Source: Dendrophyllia cribrosa (lineage: Eukaryota; Cnidaria; Anthozoa; Scleractinia; Dendrophylliidae). From it: DNA of 64,000 bases. This document shows positions 14,301-24,733 of the stretch, piece after piece (within the stretch, counting starts at the first letter, position 1; the number at the start of each line of letters is the position of its first letter). The notes below the pieces were generated by a model that was given only the letters and a program-made list of their open reading frames with translations, was not told where the DNA came from and searched no databases. The stretch covers positions 21,288,570 to 21,352,569 of the forward strand of contig JAJLRJ010000002.1 of assembly GCA_024195265.1 (NCBI GenBank). Direction: 5' to 3'. A program made the position numbers and the translations under genes.

Positions 14301-17089
14301 AAAATTCAAGAAAAATCCCAAATTTAATTTTGTAAAATATTGAAAAACAAATTGTACCATGCAAGAGTTTTACTGAAGAGGTTTCATTTGAATGGTCACA
14401 CCATAGGATTTCCTCCACAGACTAAAAAGTCAGAAATACTGTCCATTACGTGCCTCCATAACGGACGCTGGAAGTGAAAGGGTTAATTCATTTGTTCATT
14501 AATTGATTATTGATATAACAAGAGGCTTCAAGCAGCCTATACTCATGCACATGCATAAGAAAGTTTTATGATATATTTTAAACATAAGAAGATGACTGAC
14601 ATGGAGAAGAGTTACTCCTTTCATTCAATCATCGTTCCTGCAAACCACGTTGTTTACTACTGAATGTTTTGTAAATGAAGGCTGTACCACAATGAAGCCA
14701 TTGATTCTTCTAAGTCTTATATATACCAAACGTGAACATTAGTAATGTAAGTGGGGTTGTAGGAGACGCTGTCGTGACACTTCAGTAATGCTGTTTTACC
14801 GGAAGTGAGAGTAGCCGGAAGTCACTAAACAGGAAGTGTAGATGGCAGGGGTATGAACCGGAAGTGCACAATTTAAAATATGCTTGCATAAATTTGCATG
14901 CAAAATCGTGACATAAAAAATAAAAAGAAAAAGAAAAAAAAGAAAAACAAAGGGCATTTTTAAACTCATTGCACTTTGCGCATGAGTAATTAAAGAGCCA
15001 TCCTCTCCTTTCTTTTAACAGTTTGAGATGTTGCTGGGACGACTAGAACCAGATGGCAAAAGGAGGGTAAGCAAATTTGTTATCTGTCAGAAGTTCACAA
15101 AAACAGTTTCTTACATAATTTTTAATTTGTTTAATCAAATTATTATCTTTTTTTGAACCAATGCCCTTTGTTGTGAAAATAATTATGGTCCAGTTTTTCC
15201 CTACAAGTATACTCATTGAACATTTTATCACTTTTACTTAATGGTGCACATCTTTTTGTGATATTTCAGCCTGGTTGTATTGACAAGTTTCACAGAGATA
15301 CTCAGAAGATTATTGAGCTTGTGGCAAAGGATTCAGCTGAAAAAGGACTGTCTGAAGAGGCTGTCAAACTGTTTGATCTAGCCAAGGTACAGCGACTTCT
15401 GTTAACCCTTAAACTCCCAATAGTTCCAAAAAATCAAAAATAAATTCAAGAAAAATCCCAAATTTCATTTTGTTGAATATTGAAATAACAAAATAATGGT
15501 ACCATGCAAAAGTACTGCTGAAGAGGTTTCATTTGAATGGTCACACCATAGGATTTTGTCCACAGACTCAAAACTTAGAACTACACTACATGTCTCCATA
15601 ATTGACTCTGGGAGTGAAAGGGTTAACAGTGATTTATCTTTCATCTGTATGAGAAATGTATACTATCATTGATGGCTGTTTAACCTGTATTGTGTCTTTT
15701 AACTACAGTGTATGTTCACTTCAATTTTAGCCATACTAAATGCTGACCAATATTTAATAAGCCCTTTCTCCTCTCCCTCCTCACACATACATACATGTAC
15801 TCCTCTCTTGGAAAACAAACGCCCATAAGAAGCCACGGAAAAAGTAATTCTAGGGCTCATTGATAGAATGTTTTTTATACAGCCCAAGCTACATTCACTA
15901 CTGTCTTTTGATTTTCGTGTATCTCTACAGAATCATGAAAAGGCTTTGGAAATCTTAAACAAGTTATTGAGTCAGGTAGGTTCACAGGTATATCCCTGAA
16001 ATTTTGTTTTTGTCTTCCATCTTGTGGACACTTGGTTATCACTGACAGGAGTTGGCATCCCAGCTGAGAAGATTTACTGAAAATAAATATCTCCTGCTAT
16101 TGCAGGCTCCCTATTTTAAACATCAAGTTGTTATTCTGAAGATGTCTAGCCTGTTAGAGCAGAAGTTGACTGTAATAACTCATATTAACAAAGTTTAAAG
16201 ATTAATTTTATGTTTTGATAGCTTTGAATGTACATGTACAGTAACCTCACCCAACTCTTCAAAACTACTTGTCTCCTCAAATTTGCTAAGATGTCTTTTG
16301 CCAAATAGCTTGCAGACAGTTTGGGCATTTTGAATAAACAAATTACTTGATATTAAAATCTTGCTGAGAAACCTTGCATTTGATGCCATGTTTTTATAAT
16401 AGAACCCTTTCAACATGGCAGAAAAATTATCTATTATTTAACTGTCATGGCTCTTTTCTTCTTAATTTAGGTGGTTGCTACATCTAGTGGTCTACAGTCT
16501 CCTCGGGATAGGCTTCAGACCATGGCAGTAGATTTAGCACAAAGGTACAAAAAAAACTTGTGTAGATAGAGGGTTAAAGGGGCACTGTCCTGCCAAAATT
16601 TCACTTAGCTTAATTCCACGTTATATCGCCAAATGCCACCAAATATACAAATTATTTGGATAAAAAGATTCTATAGAGAAGAACAAAAGCAGTAGTTTGG
16701 AGATAAAGTGCAGGATTGCAAGGATTGAAGTGGATTACAGTTCAGGAAATTTGATTTATCAACAGGTGATCAAGAAATCAAACTGACCATTCTTGTGAAA
16801 TTTTGACTTTTCAAGCTGTTTCTTTCTTCTATCACTTCTGACCATGGTTTCTTCCAATTTCAAGATAATAAAGTAAGCTCAAAGCAATCGCATGACCATT
16901 ATCATGAAAATGCGATATTTCAGCCAGGACAGTGTCACTAGTGTTGCTTACATTAAAACTGAAACAATATTAAATAATGGAGCTCCTTTTATTTGCAATG
17001 TGAATTGAGCATCTGCAGATGGTCACTTCTGTACACTCCACTGTTTGTCTACCTAGGGTCAACCCTGCGATGGAATAGCATCCCATCCA

Positions 17090-17129
<40 letters not shown>

Positions 17130-20100
17130 GAGTAGCAATACTCCTAGTTGCTTTTAACTCTGTACTTGTGGGCCACCTATGGCTCATTGTGCGACTTTAC
17201 CTGCCTTTACCCCAAGTCAAAGTGGTTACTTAAGAGAGGTGATGTCTTAAAAGAGGTGGTTGCCAGGGAGGTTAACACACTTTAGCATAACAAAAACTGA
17301 ATTGTGCGAATGACTGACTGCATTTTCCTTTTAGGTACAGAACTCTTGGTCACTCAGCAAGCCAAAGTCGCATAAGTACATTTTACCTGCTGCTGGATCT
17401 AATGCAGTTCTTTGACCTCTTTCATGCTGGCCAACTAGACACAGCCTTAGTTGTAAGTATTAGTTTAGATCTGTGTTCAATTTGAATCATTTTCCTTTTG
17501 TCATTATTTGCTTGCACACTATACTCAGTCAAGCAAAGGTTTCAAGGATTATTATAGGTAAATATACATGTACATGTTTTTACCAATTTTCAAAATAATT
17601 ATCTTCAACACATGAAAAGTAGCTATCTGTGTTGCAACTAATGCTGCCATCATCGTCATCATCATTGTTGTCATCATTGTCATCGTCATCTACCTCTTAT
17701 TATACACTACATTTGTCGTCATCATCTACCTTTGACTATACACCACCTTTATTGTCAGACCAATTTTCGACTAAGTGACAAGATATTGCAAATCCCTAAT
17801 TGCTCCCAGTCACACAAATGCATGTTGTTTGTTCCTTTGACAGGTGATGCGAAAGCTTAAGCTTGTTCCACTTGGAAGTGAATCAGTGGAGGAAAAAGTA
17901 GCAGCTTTTAGACAGTACAACGATGAGGTTAGTTATTAAAATGCTTGTTTTTGTGCAATCGTCAAACCCTGACTGTCACTCCTGAGCAAGGTTTGGAAAA
18001 ACAAACCGCAACACAAGAAAGCAATGCTTAAAGAGACACTGTCACCTATTTTTAGTATCACTTTGAAAAGCCAAAAAACACATTTGTTTCAATGGAAACC
18101 TTAAATTTTATAAAATAATGGTCCAGTTTTGTTAACAATACTCTACCAGTGCACAGAAACTAGTTTTTGTTATCTTTGGCTGCGGATGGCCAGGATGGAA
18201 ATGGATTACAACTTGAAAAAATTGGCCAATGTTTTCAAGTTCCTCCCAAGAGTCGTGGAAAAATCGCAGAAAAACTTATTATGGTTTGTTCTTCCTTGAA
18301 GAAATCACTTGATATTATCTTCTTGGTGTTGTAAAAGCAATTTTATGTTTGAGGTGAAGGTACTTTGTCATATATTTAGTGTATTTTGACCAAAACACAG
18401 CAAAATCTGCGTACCGTACCGTACCGCCGAATTATCGAAATTTCACTCTTCTATGTTATATTGCCAAATGCCACCAAATATACAACTAAACAAGATAAAA
18501 ATTTTCTACAGAGCAACACAACAAGAAGTTAGGGTAAAAGTGCAGGATTACAAGGATGAAAGTGGATTATAGTTCAACTCCACTGACCCTTGGCTCGACC
18601 ATTATTTTTTAAACGGGTTTACAATCATAGTAGTTGTCAACTGGGCTTGCAACAAGTCTTTATTTATTTGAAGATGTGAATTCATTGATTCAGCACTTGT
18701 TTATTTCATTCTTTACACAGATACGACGAAATCTACCAGATGTGCTTCTGGCAACAATGAACATACTTTACACAAACTATCGCAACACAAGGTAATTACT
18801 GTACTTTAGCGATTGCTGTTTCTTCCAAGCTGTTTTCAATTGAGTGTCGACAGTTATTTTGCAATTGCTTTTGTCTTGCATTGCTGCGCCTCATTGGTTA
18901 AAAAATATCGCGCCACTTTCTCAACCAATCAGAAGTAGAACCAAAACCAATCGTGATTTACCCGCACGCGTTTTCCCGCGCTTGGCACCGGCTGCATGTA
19001 TTTTCTTCGAGTTCTGATTGGTTCATTGCATTGTATGCGACTTTTGTGATTGGCCAGAGTAATTACTTTGGTTTTGGTTCTGCAACACTCAATTGAGAGG
19101 GTTTCCAACTTCACCGCTCTATTGTCTTGTTTATCTTATATTTTATTTATTCTTCCCGTCCATTTCTTTTCTTCAGGGGGAGTGGTCAGAGCCCTTTGGT
19201 TGAAAGTCAGAGAGACGATGGAGGCCAGGAAAGGGTAATTTTTTCTTCTTCAAGAATTGATTCTTTAAAGAAGAAGTTCGGGGCTCCATTTTTTCCATAT
19301 ATAGGCGAATTTACTCTGATGTTGGAAAACTGTATATTTGTTTATGTCCGGTTTTTTTTATTATTTCAAGCAATAACCTGTTTAATATTTCAGGAAGGTT
19401 TGCTGAAATTTTCGCAAAACCTTTTAATTCGAGCGGTAAAAACGAGTCTCCTCTCCTTTATTTTCGCTCGCATGGCAATTTTCCTCCGCGCCCTCCCCAC
19501 TCTCTGAACACCTGGAACAGGCTAATTCGGACTCGCATCGTTAATTTTTTTTAGCCAATGCAATACTTATCAAAACTATGCTATATCTGTGCTGTTCTGT
19601 ACTTATCAAAACTGTGCTGTATCTGTGCTGTACTGTACTTATCAAAACTGTGCTATATCTGTGCTATACTGTACTTATCAAAACTGTGCTGTATCTGTGC
19701 TATACTGTACTTAACAAAACTGTGCTGTATCTGTGCTTTACGGTACTTATCATAACTGTGCTGTATCTGTGCTATTCTGTACTTATCAAAACTGTGCTGT
19801 ACTGTACTTACAAAAACTTATCAAAACTGTGCGAGTAAGTACCCCGGTAATACAGGAAATGCTCGTCAATTATCAAGAAGAGGCTACAAGTGAATTCTTG
19901 AAGGGAAAACAAACCATGAACAGAAGAAATTGAGAACGTTGGCCTAACTTTTCAAGTTTATAATTATTGATTTTTTTACAAAACTGGACCATTATTTTTG
20001 GGCATTTATTGATGCAAATGGGACTTTGGTATATCTGTTATAGCTTGATGGTCCCTTTTATTTGTAGACTGCACTCCCTGCACCGTTTTGTTACACTTGA

Positions 20101-20296
20101 TTAAGCACACGTGCACACTGTTCGAGGCTTTAAACACCCAAGAGATTTCACACAGGTAACCTGTTTTCTTTTTCAGTATCGGCAAAATTTGAGGTGCCAT
20201 GCTCGAGCCCTGATAACATTCGCGGGCCTGATCCCGTACCGTCTTCCCGGCGACACGAACGCACGTCTGGTGCAATTGGAAGTCCTCATGAACTGA
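2384..20296 (+). CDS. NUP93: Nuclear pore scaffold protein Nup93, last 21 exons (5' partial)
   Basis: Nup93 is the Nic96-family scaffold nucleoporin of the inner ring; it binds Nup205/188, Nup53 and Nup62-complex partners at the nuclear pore. I joined exons at GT/AG sites with continuous frame: 2384-2475, 2925-2984, 3507-3639, 3807-3904, 5325-5378, 7073-7150, 7942-8032, 9019-9103, 10493-10569, 11156-11270, 11567-11693, 13631-13703, 15022-15066, 15270-15386, 15931-15975, 16471-16544, 17335-17452, 17844-17927, 18721-18791, 19177-19234, 20177-20296. They total 1815 bases, giving 604 residues plus stop. Blocks typical of Nup93 are [49 protein letters not shown] and the C-terminus [16 protein letters not shown]. 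The human protein has about 819 residues, so roughly 215 N-terminal residues (coiled-coil part) are missing and must be encoded upstream. Introns carry at least twelve small repeats, but no exon is broken. Family assignment is near certain; the first exon's left edge is an inferred acceptor (tgcag before 2384). Confidence 0.95.
3929..4083. repeat. Intronic inverted repeat after exon 4 of NUP93
   Basis: The left arm near 3940-3985 (tatgttgcagttaatttt, then ttcaggtaattttt) reappears inverted near 4030-4076 (aaaaattacctga, then aaaattaactacaacata). The arms are imperfect. It is probably a small foldback element. Confidence 0.55.
4701..5202. mobile_element. TTAA-bounded MITE with TTAACCC..CACTCCTG ends
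   Basis: It begins ttaaccctgtcactcctgag and ends caggagtgaaggggttaa, an inverted pair that starts and ends on TTAA. Related short copies with TTAACCCTT..ACTCCCA ends lie at 14268-14486 and 15402-15626. It has no coding capacity and sits in a NUP93 intron. The TTAA ends suggest a piggyBac-type mobiliser; this is inference. Confidence 0.65.
6200..6560 (+). repeat. SINE-like dispersed repeat, copy 1
   Basis: It shares ordered blocks with 10030-10320: ggtaaagtc, ggcccac, cagtttctg, gtgaagt(g/a)act, attactactcccc, gggatgct(a/g)(a/g)tccattgca, gagagacaa, aagtttcttgtc and aaacaaca. A third partial copy lies inverted at 17040-17215. I could not recognise the family by name. Confidence 0.6.
6585..6775. 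mobile_element. MITE with ACAGTCAACTCC ends
   Basis: Inverted ends acagtcaactcccactataa and gtgagttgactgca enclose phrases such as acggacacc and ggtgtcc. Related sequence occurs at 13735-14010 and 32170-32335. The CAGT..AACTCC type of end resembles pogo/Tigger-derived MITEs; this link is tentative. Confidence 0.5.
8048..8302. mobile_element. MITE with perfect 27-bp TIRs
   Basis: 8048-8074 (starting agaaacccataagtgggttg) is repeated exactly in inverse at 8276-8302. The next blocks inward are also partly inverted (agcttccgaatatt against aataatcggaagct). It lies in a NUP93 intron and has no coding capacity. Confidence 0.75.
9385..9781. mobile_element. hAT-like non-autonomous element
   Basis: The left end gcagggctcaaaatt and right end aatttttgagccctgc form an inverted pair. 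Inside are repeated (a/t)gtcgcaa units on both sides. The CAGGGCTCAAAA type of end is common in hAT-derived MITEs; I could not find a clean 8-bp target duplication. It sits in the intron before the exon at 10493. Confidence 0.55.
10030..10320 (+). repeat. SINE-like dispersed repeat, copy 2
   Basis: Same family and orientation as 6200-6560. It contains attactactcccccctggatgg, the stretch that in the inverted copy at 17040 has become a 39-base G run. The right end (tagatctgaagtccagtgct) reads like the conserved 3' part of a tRNA-derived repeat, but no clear A/B boxes were found. Confidence 0.6.
11731..11980. mobile_element. MITE family with CAATTGAGTG ends, copy 1
   Basis: It starts gagcgcttttcaattgagtg, contains aaccaatcagaa and ttctgattggttcattg, and ends in a degraded inverse of the start. 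The family has better-preserved copies at 18827-19101 and 31825-32091. All three show the same inner order of CCAAT-like blocks and a CGCTTGGC-like block. Confidence 0.65.
12070..13462. mobile_element. 1.4-kb TIR element carrying GC-rich cargo and a tRNA-like segment
   Basis: The left end near 12070 (gaagggccgagagcatgtcc, then agcctatatgactttttagg) is matched by its exact inverse at 13415-13460, giving TIRs of more than 60 bp; aattataatt-like sequence flanks both sides. The inner kilobase is much richer in G and C than the NUP93 intron around it. That suggests captured sequence. A tRNA-like segment lies at 13027-13098. No transposase frame is visible. Confidence 0.75.
13027..13098 (+). other. 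tRNA-like relic (Asp/Glu-type A and B boxes)
   Basis: The stretch contains tcctcggtggtctagtgg, typical of a tRNA 5' half with an A box (GTGGTCTAGTGG), then ggttcgaatc, a B box, about 45 bases downstream, then ggcatc and a run of T that could end Pol III transcription. The acceptor and T stems do not pair well when I fold it by hand, so I do not call a functional tRNA. It is a pseudo-tRNA or the head of a SINE inside the TIR element. Confidence 0.5.
13735..14010. repeat. Dispersed 'ACGGACA/GTGTCC' repeat
   Basis: It starts acagtcgaacctgcttaata and contains two near-identical tandem segments with tattgtatgaattttggta and gggaccaagagaactgtctg. The same phrases recur at 32170-32335 and, degraded, at 6585-6775. 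It is probably a pogo/Tigger-type MITE with an internal duplication. Confidence 0.6.
14268..14486. mobile_element. TTAA-bounded MITE, short form
   Basis: It begins ttaaccttttaactcccaag and ends gaagtgaaagggttaa. It is about 219 bp and close in sequence to 15402-15626, sharing ggtttcatttgaatggtcac and caccataggatt. Confidence 0.7.
15402..15626. mobile_element. TTAA-bounded MITE, short form
   Basis: It begins ttaacccttaaactcccaa and ends gggagtgaaagggttaa, in the intron after the NUP93 exon ending at 15386. A further fragment of the same family ends near 24700 (tttaaccctttcatgcactc). Confidence 0.7.
16574..16938. mobile_element. TTAA/GRACACTGTCC MITE, near-complete copy
   Basis: The left end is ttaaaggggcactgtcctgc and the right end atttcagccaggacagtgtc, an inverted pair. 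Internal blocks shared with 46161-46540 include atatcgccaaatgccaccaa, agcagtagtttggag and caagataataaag. It is non-coding. The right-hand 80 bp, reversed, are the source type of the satellite unit at 55761. Confidence 0.8.
17040..17215 (-). repeat. SINE-like repeat, inverted partial copy with 39-base G run
   Basis: Reading the minus strand gives the same order as 10030-10200 (ggtaaag..cgcac, ggcccac, tactactct, then the C run, ggatgggatgct). The plus strand has 39 consecutive G at 17090-17128 where other copies have only about 4-6 C or G, so the run has expanded in this copy. Confidence 0.65.
18437..18585. mobile_element. MITE fragment (GCCAAATGCCACCAAATAT family)
   Basis: This internal part of the 16574-type MITE includes ttatattgccaaatgccacc, aaagtgcaggatta and gtggattatagtt. 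A possible left end (ttaaagagacactgtcac) lies at about 18028, with unrelated sequence between. It may be a second, broken insertion. Confidence 0.5.
18827..19101. mobile_element. MITE family with CAATTGAGTG ends, copy 2
   Basis: It starts agctgttttcaattgagtgt and ends aacactcaattgaga. Between them are ctcaaccaatcagaagt and ttctgattggttcattgc, as in 31825-32091. It lies in the intron before the NUP93 exon at 19177. Confidence 0.7.
19561..19831. repeat. 36-bp minisatellite in the NUP93 intron
   Basis: About seven imperfect copies of a 36-bp unit (acttatcaaaactgtgctgt plus atctgtgctatactgt). Because 36 is a multiple of three, several frames stay open across it; these are not genes. Confidence 0.9.
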
Positions 20297-20353
20297 CGCC
20301 TGCTTCGAACTACCGAAGTTCTTTCAAATCTTAAAGAGAAACTGAAAACCTAA

Positions 20354-20359
20354 AATAAA
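20354..20359 (+). terminator. Probable NUP93 polyadenylation signal AATAAA
   Basis: AATAAA occurs 58 bases after the NUP93 stop codon (20294-20296), a usual distance. It is the first such hexamer downstream. Confidence 0.55.
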
Positions 20360-22150
20360 AAAGAAATGAGATACAGTCACAAGTCAGGCGTCGACAAATA
20401 GAAACTGGTTTTCAACGTATCACGAAAAAAAAACAGATTCTGGAATTCAAAATCTTCGCAATGGGGAAATCGCTCATCGTGTTCTCATTACAATGTTACA
20501 GAAAACAGCGTTTAAGGGGGTACGATCTTTTCAGAGGAGTATTTTCCTGGACACCGCAAGCGCTCGTGTCGTTCGCCCTTCAGCCGTGAGTGCGACATTG
20601 GAAACGAACAGCTTTTCGTTGAATGCGGTAAACTAAAATACTGAGGCTGACAATAGACGGTGCTCTATGAATTCACTGCACCCATTGCTTGTGTGATAAG
20701 TAGACAAAAAAAAGCAGTGGAAAGAAATGCTTCGGTCGCGTAACTCCGTGAAAAAATGGAGTCAAGACAATTTTATTTGTCACTGCTAATGTTGAAATAA
20801 TACCCCAGTAATGAGTAATGCCCGTCTTCTTTTTGTATTTCAAATTTAAATTCTTGACTTAGGTCGTGTGTTTTACTTTGAAACCAACGGTCTCAAACCG
20901 GTTTCGGTTGATTTGGTTGTGTTCAGACATTCACAAATTTCCACCTTTTCTTTAATCTAAACAAAGCTCAGTGCCAAAATAAAAGTTAATAAAGTGCAAT
21001 GGTTATGAAACCTGAGAAATGTCTTGTTCGATGTTTTTGTTATCGTTTTTCGGCCTTGACCGTGCACAACACAATAGATGTTGATCTTTTGTTCGAGCAA
21101 CTGACCAATGGAAATGGTGCTATTAAGTTATTCAGTCACAGCGTGTGATCAAAAAACTTGTACCTCCTTTGTTATCGATATTGAAGTTTGCAAGGTTTCA
21201 TAACCAGTCCCTCGATTAACTGTGGCCAAAATAAAAGTTCATCGACCAACCTCGTCCCCTTCGGTTTCTCCGCGTTCAATATGATGAAATGTCTTCGTTT
21301 CGTTTGGGGCAGTTCGCAGCTCTTACAAGGTCTTCTCTGATTTGCTGAGAAAACAATAGAACAAAACACAACAATGGACCCTAGCCCTGAAAACAATAGA
21401 GTTGCGTGATACCCAGGTCCAGTGCTGCGTGGCATCTGTTTCGTTTGTATAATGGATTCAGATTACCATAAAACGCACAGGATTGCATTTCGCAAAGGGT
21501 TGCATATCGCACAGGATTGCATATCGCACAGGATTGCATATCGCTGGAAATAACCTCCGAAAACCCAATTTCATCGTGTGTCACGTGACGAAATAAATAC
21601 CCTACGATTCTTTGGGGATTTTGGCAGCCTTGTCCCGACCCGCCATTTTGAAAGATGAGAAAGCCCTGGGGACGAGGTTGTATTTTAGCAGCCTTGTCCC
21701 GACCCGCCATTTTGAAAGATGAGAAGGCCCTGGGGACGAGGTTGTTGGCAGCCTTGTCCCGACCTCCACCGCGGTCAAACGTCCGAGGCGTTTTTCGTTT
21801 TATTATTTTAGTGGGATTTTATTTAATATTAAATGGAAATATGTGCAACGATGTATAAAAAAATTGGTTGACGTTACTATCTTTCAATTTTTCTCAAAAT
21901 GATGAGCTTTTTTCGTTGAAAACTGACCAAAACTCTTTGCGCCTGATCAAAATTATGTTGGCAAATGGCGCCGACAATTCTGCAGTTCGCAGTTTTTAAA
22001 CGCTTAGAACCTTTTTTAGTAAACTTTTAAAACGTTTGGTAAATTGACAGTGTATTGGCAATATATTAAACTTTAAACAGTGAAAATGACAGCCTTGACT
22101 TTTTAGTACTTTGCTTAACTTTTGCAAATTTCTCTCGTTTGACTGCGGTC
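20360..22150. other. Intergenic region with a MITE and short direct repeats
   Basis: It holds a MITE at 21000-21206. A 17-bp unit (aggattgcatatcgcac and variants) is present about four times at 21480-21545. Two copies of a 40-base motif (ttgtcccgacccgccatttt, then gaaagatgagaa) lie at 21625-21750, with a third at 22380-22430. No protein-coding gene is supported. Confidence 0.5.
21000..21206. mobile_element. MITE with TGGTTATGAAACCT ends, copy 1
   Basis: It starts tggttatgaaacctgagaaa and ends aaggtttcataacca, an inverted pair. A second copy at 45476-45719 is nearly identical apart from an insertion of about 36 bp near its right end. Confidence 0.75.
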
Positions 22151-22380
22151 AAAGGGGCAGTATCACGAGGTCGAAACTTGAAAACGTCGGCCCACGTTTT
22201 CAAGTTTGATTCCGCAAATTCAAAAAGGCCGTCGAGAAGTGGAGGTATTTGTTGAATCAAAAAATCGGTTTTGATAGCCGGAAGAAAGAAAAAAATCACT
22301 TTTAACAGTGATATGTTCAAAATTCCGGTGCAAGAATAGTGAACAGTGCCGCGCGTGGAACCTCGTGATACTGCCCCTTT
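22151..22380. mobile_element. 230-bp MITE with perfect 20-bp TIRs
   Basis: aaaggggcagtatcacgagg at the left is repeated exactly in inverse at the right end. It is inserted within the direct repeat region (gacccgccattttgaaagat follows immediately). The inner part is non-coding. Confidence 0.75.
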
Positions 22381-22539
22381 AAGGCCCGACCCGCCATTTT
22401 GAAAGATGAGAAGACCCTGGGGACGAGGGTGTTCATCAACCAACCGTTAACCAAGCAATAGAACGCGACCATGGAAACAAATGTTTCAAGCAGTGACCAA
22501 TGCCCAACCGCTCCTTACTATGTCATGTACTATGTCATC

Positions 22540-23040
22540 ACTTACTGAAGTCGATACGTTTGTTATAAGAGAGAAACCGTCAAACCTGACCATTCAGAAA
22601 TGGAAGATATGAAACTCGTTCCTCTGGAACTATTGCCGACAAAAAACACCTCCCGCCGAAAAGCAAGAGAAGCCTATCTCATTCAAAAAGGCAAAACACT
22701 TACACCTAATGGCTTAAACAGACGTGATGAACATTGAAGTAGATGATATTTACGATAACTATGACATGCTTTATTTTATAAGCTATCAGATTTACTAGCC
22801 ATTATTTTGTACCTACATTATATACGTCATTATATCTTGTTACAACTTAGTTAGATATTTTTCATGTAATCTTATATTAGCCAATCATGTACTTGTTATC
22901 TATATTCAAATTTAAAAGCCGTTGTATATTATTTTCACTCCTACGCTGGCCCTGTAGAAGACTAGTTCTACTAGTCGAAATATTGGCCATTAAACCTGCC
23001 ATTAATTTCCGTTGTACTAGCCTTGCATTTTAAACGTTTA
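22540..23040 (+). pseudogene. 3' end of a Penelope-like retroelement (GIY-YIG tail and 3' region)
   Basis: An open stretch from about 22558 to the stop at 22735-22737 encodes a short tail with TSRRKAREAYLIQKGKTL followed by TPNGLN. That is the usual C-terminal end of the GIY-YIG endonuclease domain in Penelope-like elements. The reverse transcriptase part is absent, so this is a 5'-truncated copy. Downstream at 22950-23030 is a 3' block (actagtcgaaatattggcca, then ttgcatttt) that recurs in both arms of the hairpin at 55434-55630. The family call rests on my recognition of the motif. Confidence 0.6.
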
Positions 23041-24733
23041 TTCAGAAAAACGTCTAATAAAGAGAACTTGATGGTGCCCATAGATATAGTTTAATGTAAA
23101 CCACGAATATCATTTTTCAAAAAGAATTACAGTTTGTTATCGTTGCGTTACTGTACAGTTTCTAATCTGAATTTAATAAAAAATAGCGATAATTTATTAT
23201 GTGTCGTTAAAGACCTGTGTCTACCAAGATGTATTGCGCGCATCGATAGAGGTTTCCACCAATCTGTCTGATTTCATACCCTTTTTTAAAAGGGTTAAAA
23301 GCATTGGTTCTAAATCTGGATGATATGTGGTATACAAAACGACAGATTCAATATTTGCATGTTACCCACGAAAAACTGGTTTTAATTTCGACAAACAGAA
23401 AGTTTTTGACGTTTTTTACGACACCCTTGTGTAAAGATTACGTCGTTAAAACACTCAATTTTGTATAGCCTCTGGTGAATTTGATTGCACACGGCTTGCT
23501 TCATGCAAATTTTTACATACATGTGCCATGTATTTAACAAATAGATTCCATTTGGCCGTGTGTCTGTTAGTTATAGATCACAGATGACGTCAAAACGTGG
23601 CACGCGAGCCGCAGGCGAGTGTGTCACTGACTGTGTCTATGACGTCAGCCGTGCGTCTGTACTCTGATAGATCATAGGCAACGACCAATCACAGAGCGCG
23701 TAGTATTCAGTTCATTGTAAAAATACAGGTAGAACTCAACTAACATGTTCACTCTGTTACAAAATACTAGCTACTTGGTGATTGGCAGATTAGTAGATGA
23801 TTTTCTCGAGTAAACCTTCAAAGGACATCTCGACGTTTCCACTTCTTATCAACTACCCAAAATTAAAAATAGACTTTTGCTTCTTAAATAAATTTTTATG
23901 TTATGTAAAAAGATTCCTGATAATTAAAGCATGTTATTTGGCAACTTATCTAACGATACCAGCGAACTCAATAGATACATCGGTATTCTCGTTTGACTAC
24001 TGATTTAAGTTTTGTAAACAGCTGTTTCGAAAAAGGTTGTCGGAAAAAAGGGCGAAAGTGCACGCGATAATCCCGAAAATTAATTTGGGATATGATCACT
24101 GAATTTTAATAAGTCAAATAAATACATCAAATCCGCGATGCCTCGTCCGTACAGTGACGATCTTAGATGGTGGGCCATAGGGATAAACGAGTTTTTAGGG
24201 TAAAGCGTTGATGACTACCCACAATATCTTTCGGGATTGTCGCGTGTACTTTAACGCTTTTTCCGACAACCTTTCTCGAAACAGCTGTATATTCATAGGT
24301 ACACGTCTGAAGGCCCTGAGCATACGAGGTTACTTCACCTCTTCAAACAAATGAATTGCTATTGTCCACTCCAAAAACTATTCAAAATACCATAATACTT
24401 TTTAAAGTGCAGGTTTGGGTGGTGCTTGATGTAAGCCTCATTTTTCCGATTTCTTTTTTCAGCTAGCACGAACTGCACATGCTATGCTTCAACTTCGTGG
24501 CAATTTGCATACGGTGCATATTTGAATGCGAACACACAATGCTACGTCCTAGCGTTCCTACATGTACTCTGAATTCTAACAAAGGAGACTTAAATAATTA
24601 CACCCCGGTGAGGCTGAGCCTGCGCATAAAAGAGTATTATGGTATTTTTCGGAGTGGCCAATTGAAACCGTTTAACCCTTTCATGCACTCCCAGAGTCAA
24701 TTATTATGAAGACGTGTAGTGTAGTTCTAACTA
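23041..24733. other. Intergenic region, one MITE, no gene
   Basis: It contains two TGACGTCA-containing blocks near 23587 and 23640, and a MITE at 24018-24298 with cagctgtttcgaaaaaggtt at the left and its near-inverse (aacctttctcgaaacagctg) at the right. A short TTAACCCTTTCATGCACTCC fragment lies near 24670-24700. Short open frames show no recognisable domain. Confidence 0.5.

Noticed and set aside
19558..19933. Open frames of 65-86 codons with [16 protein letters not shown] repeats
   Set aside because: They are translations of a 36-bp intronic minisatellite; the frame stays open only because the period is a multiple of three.
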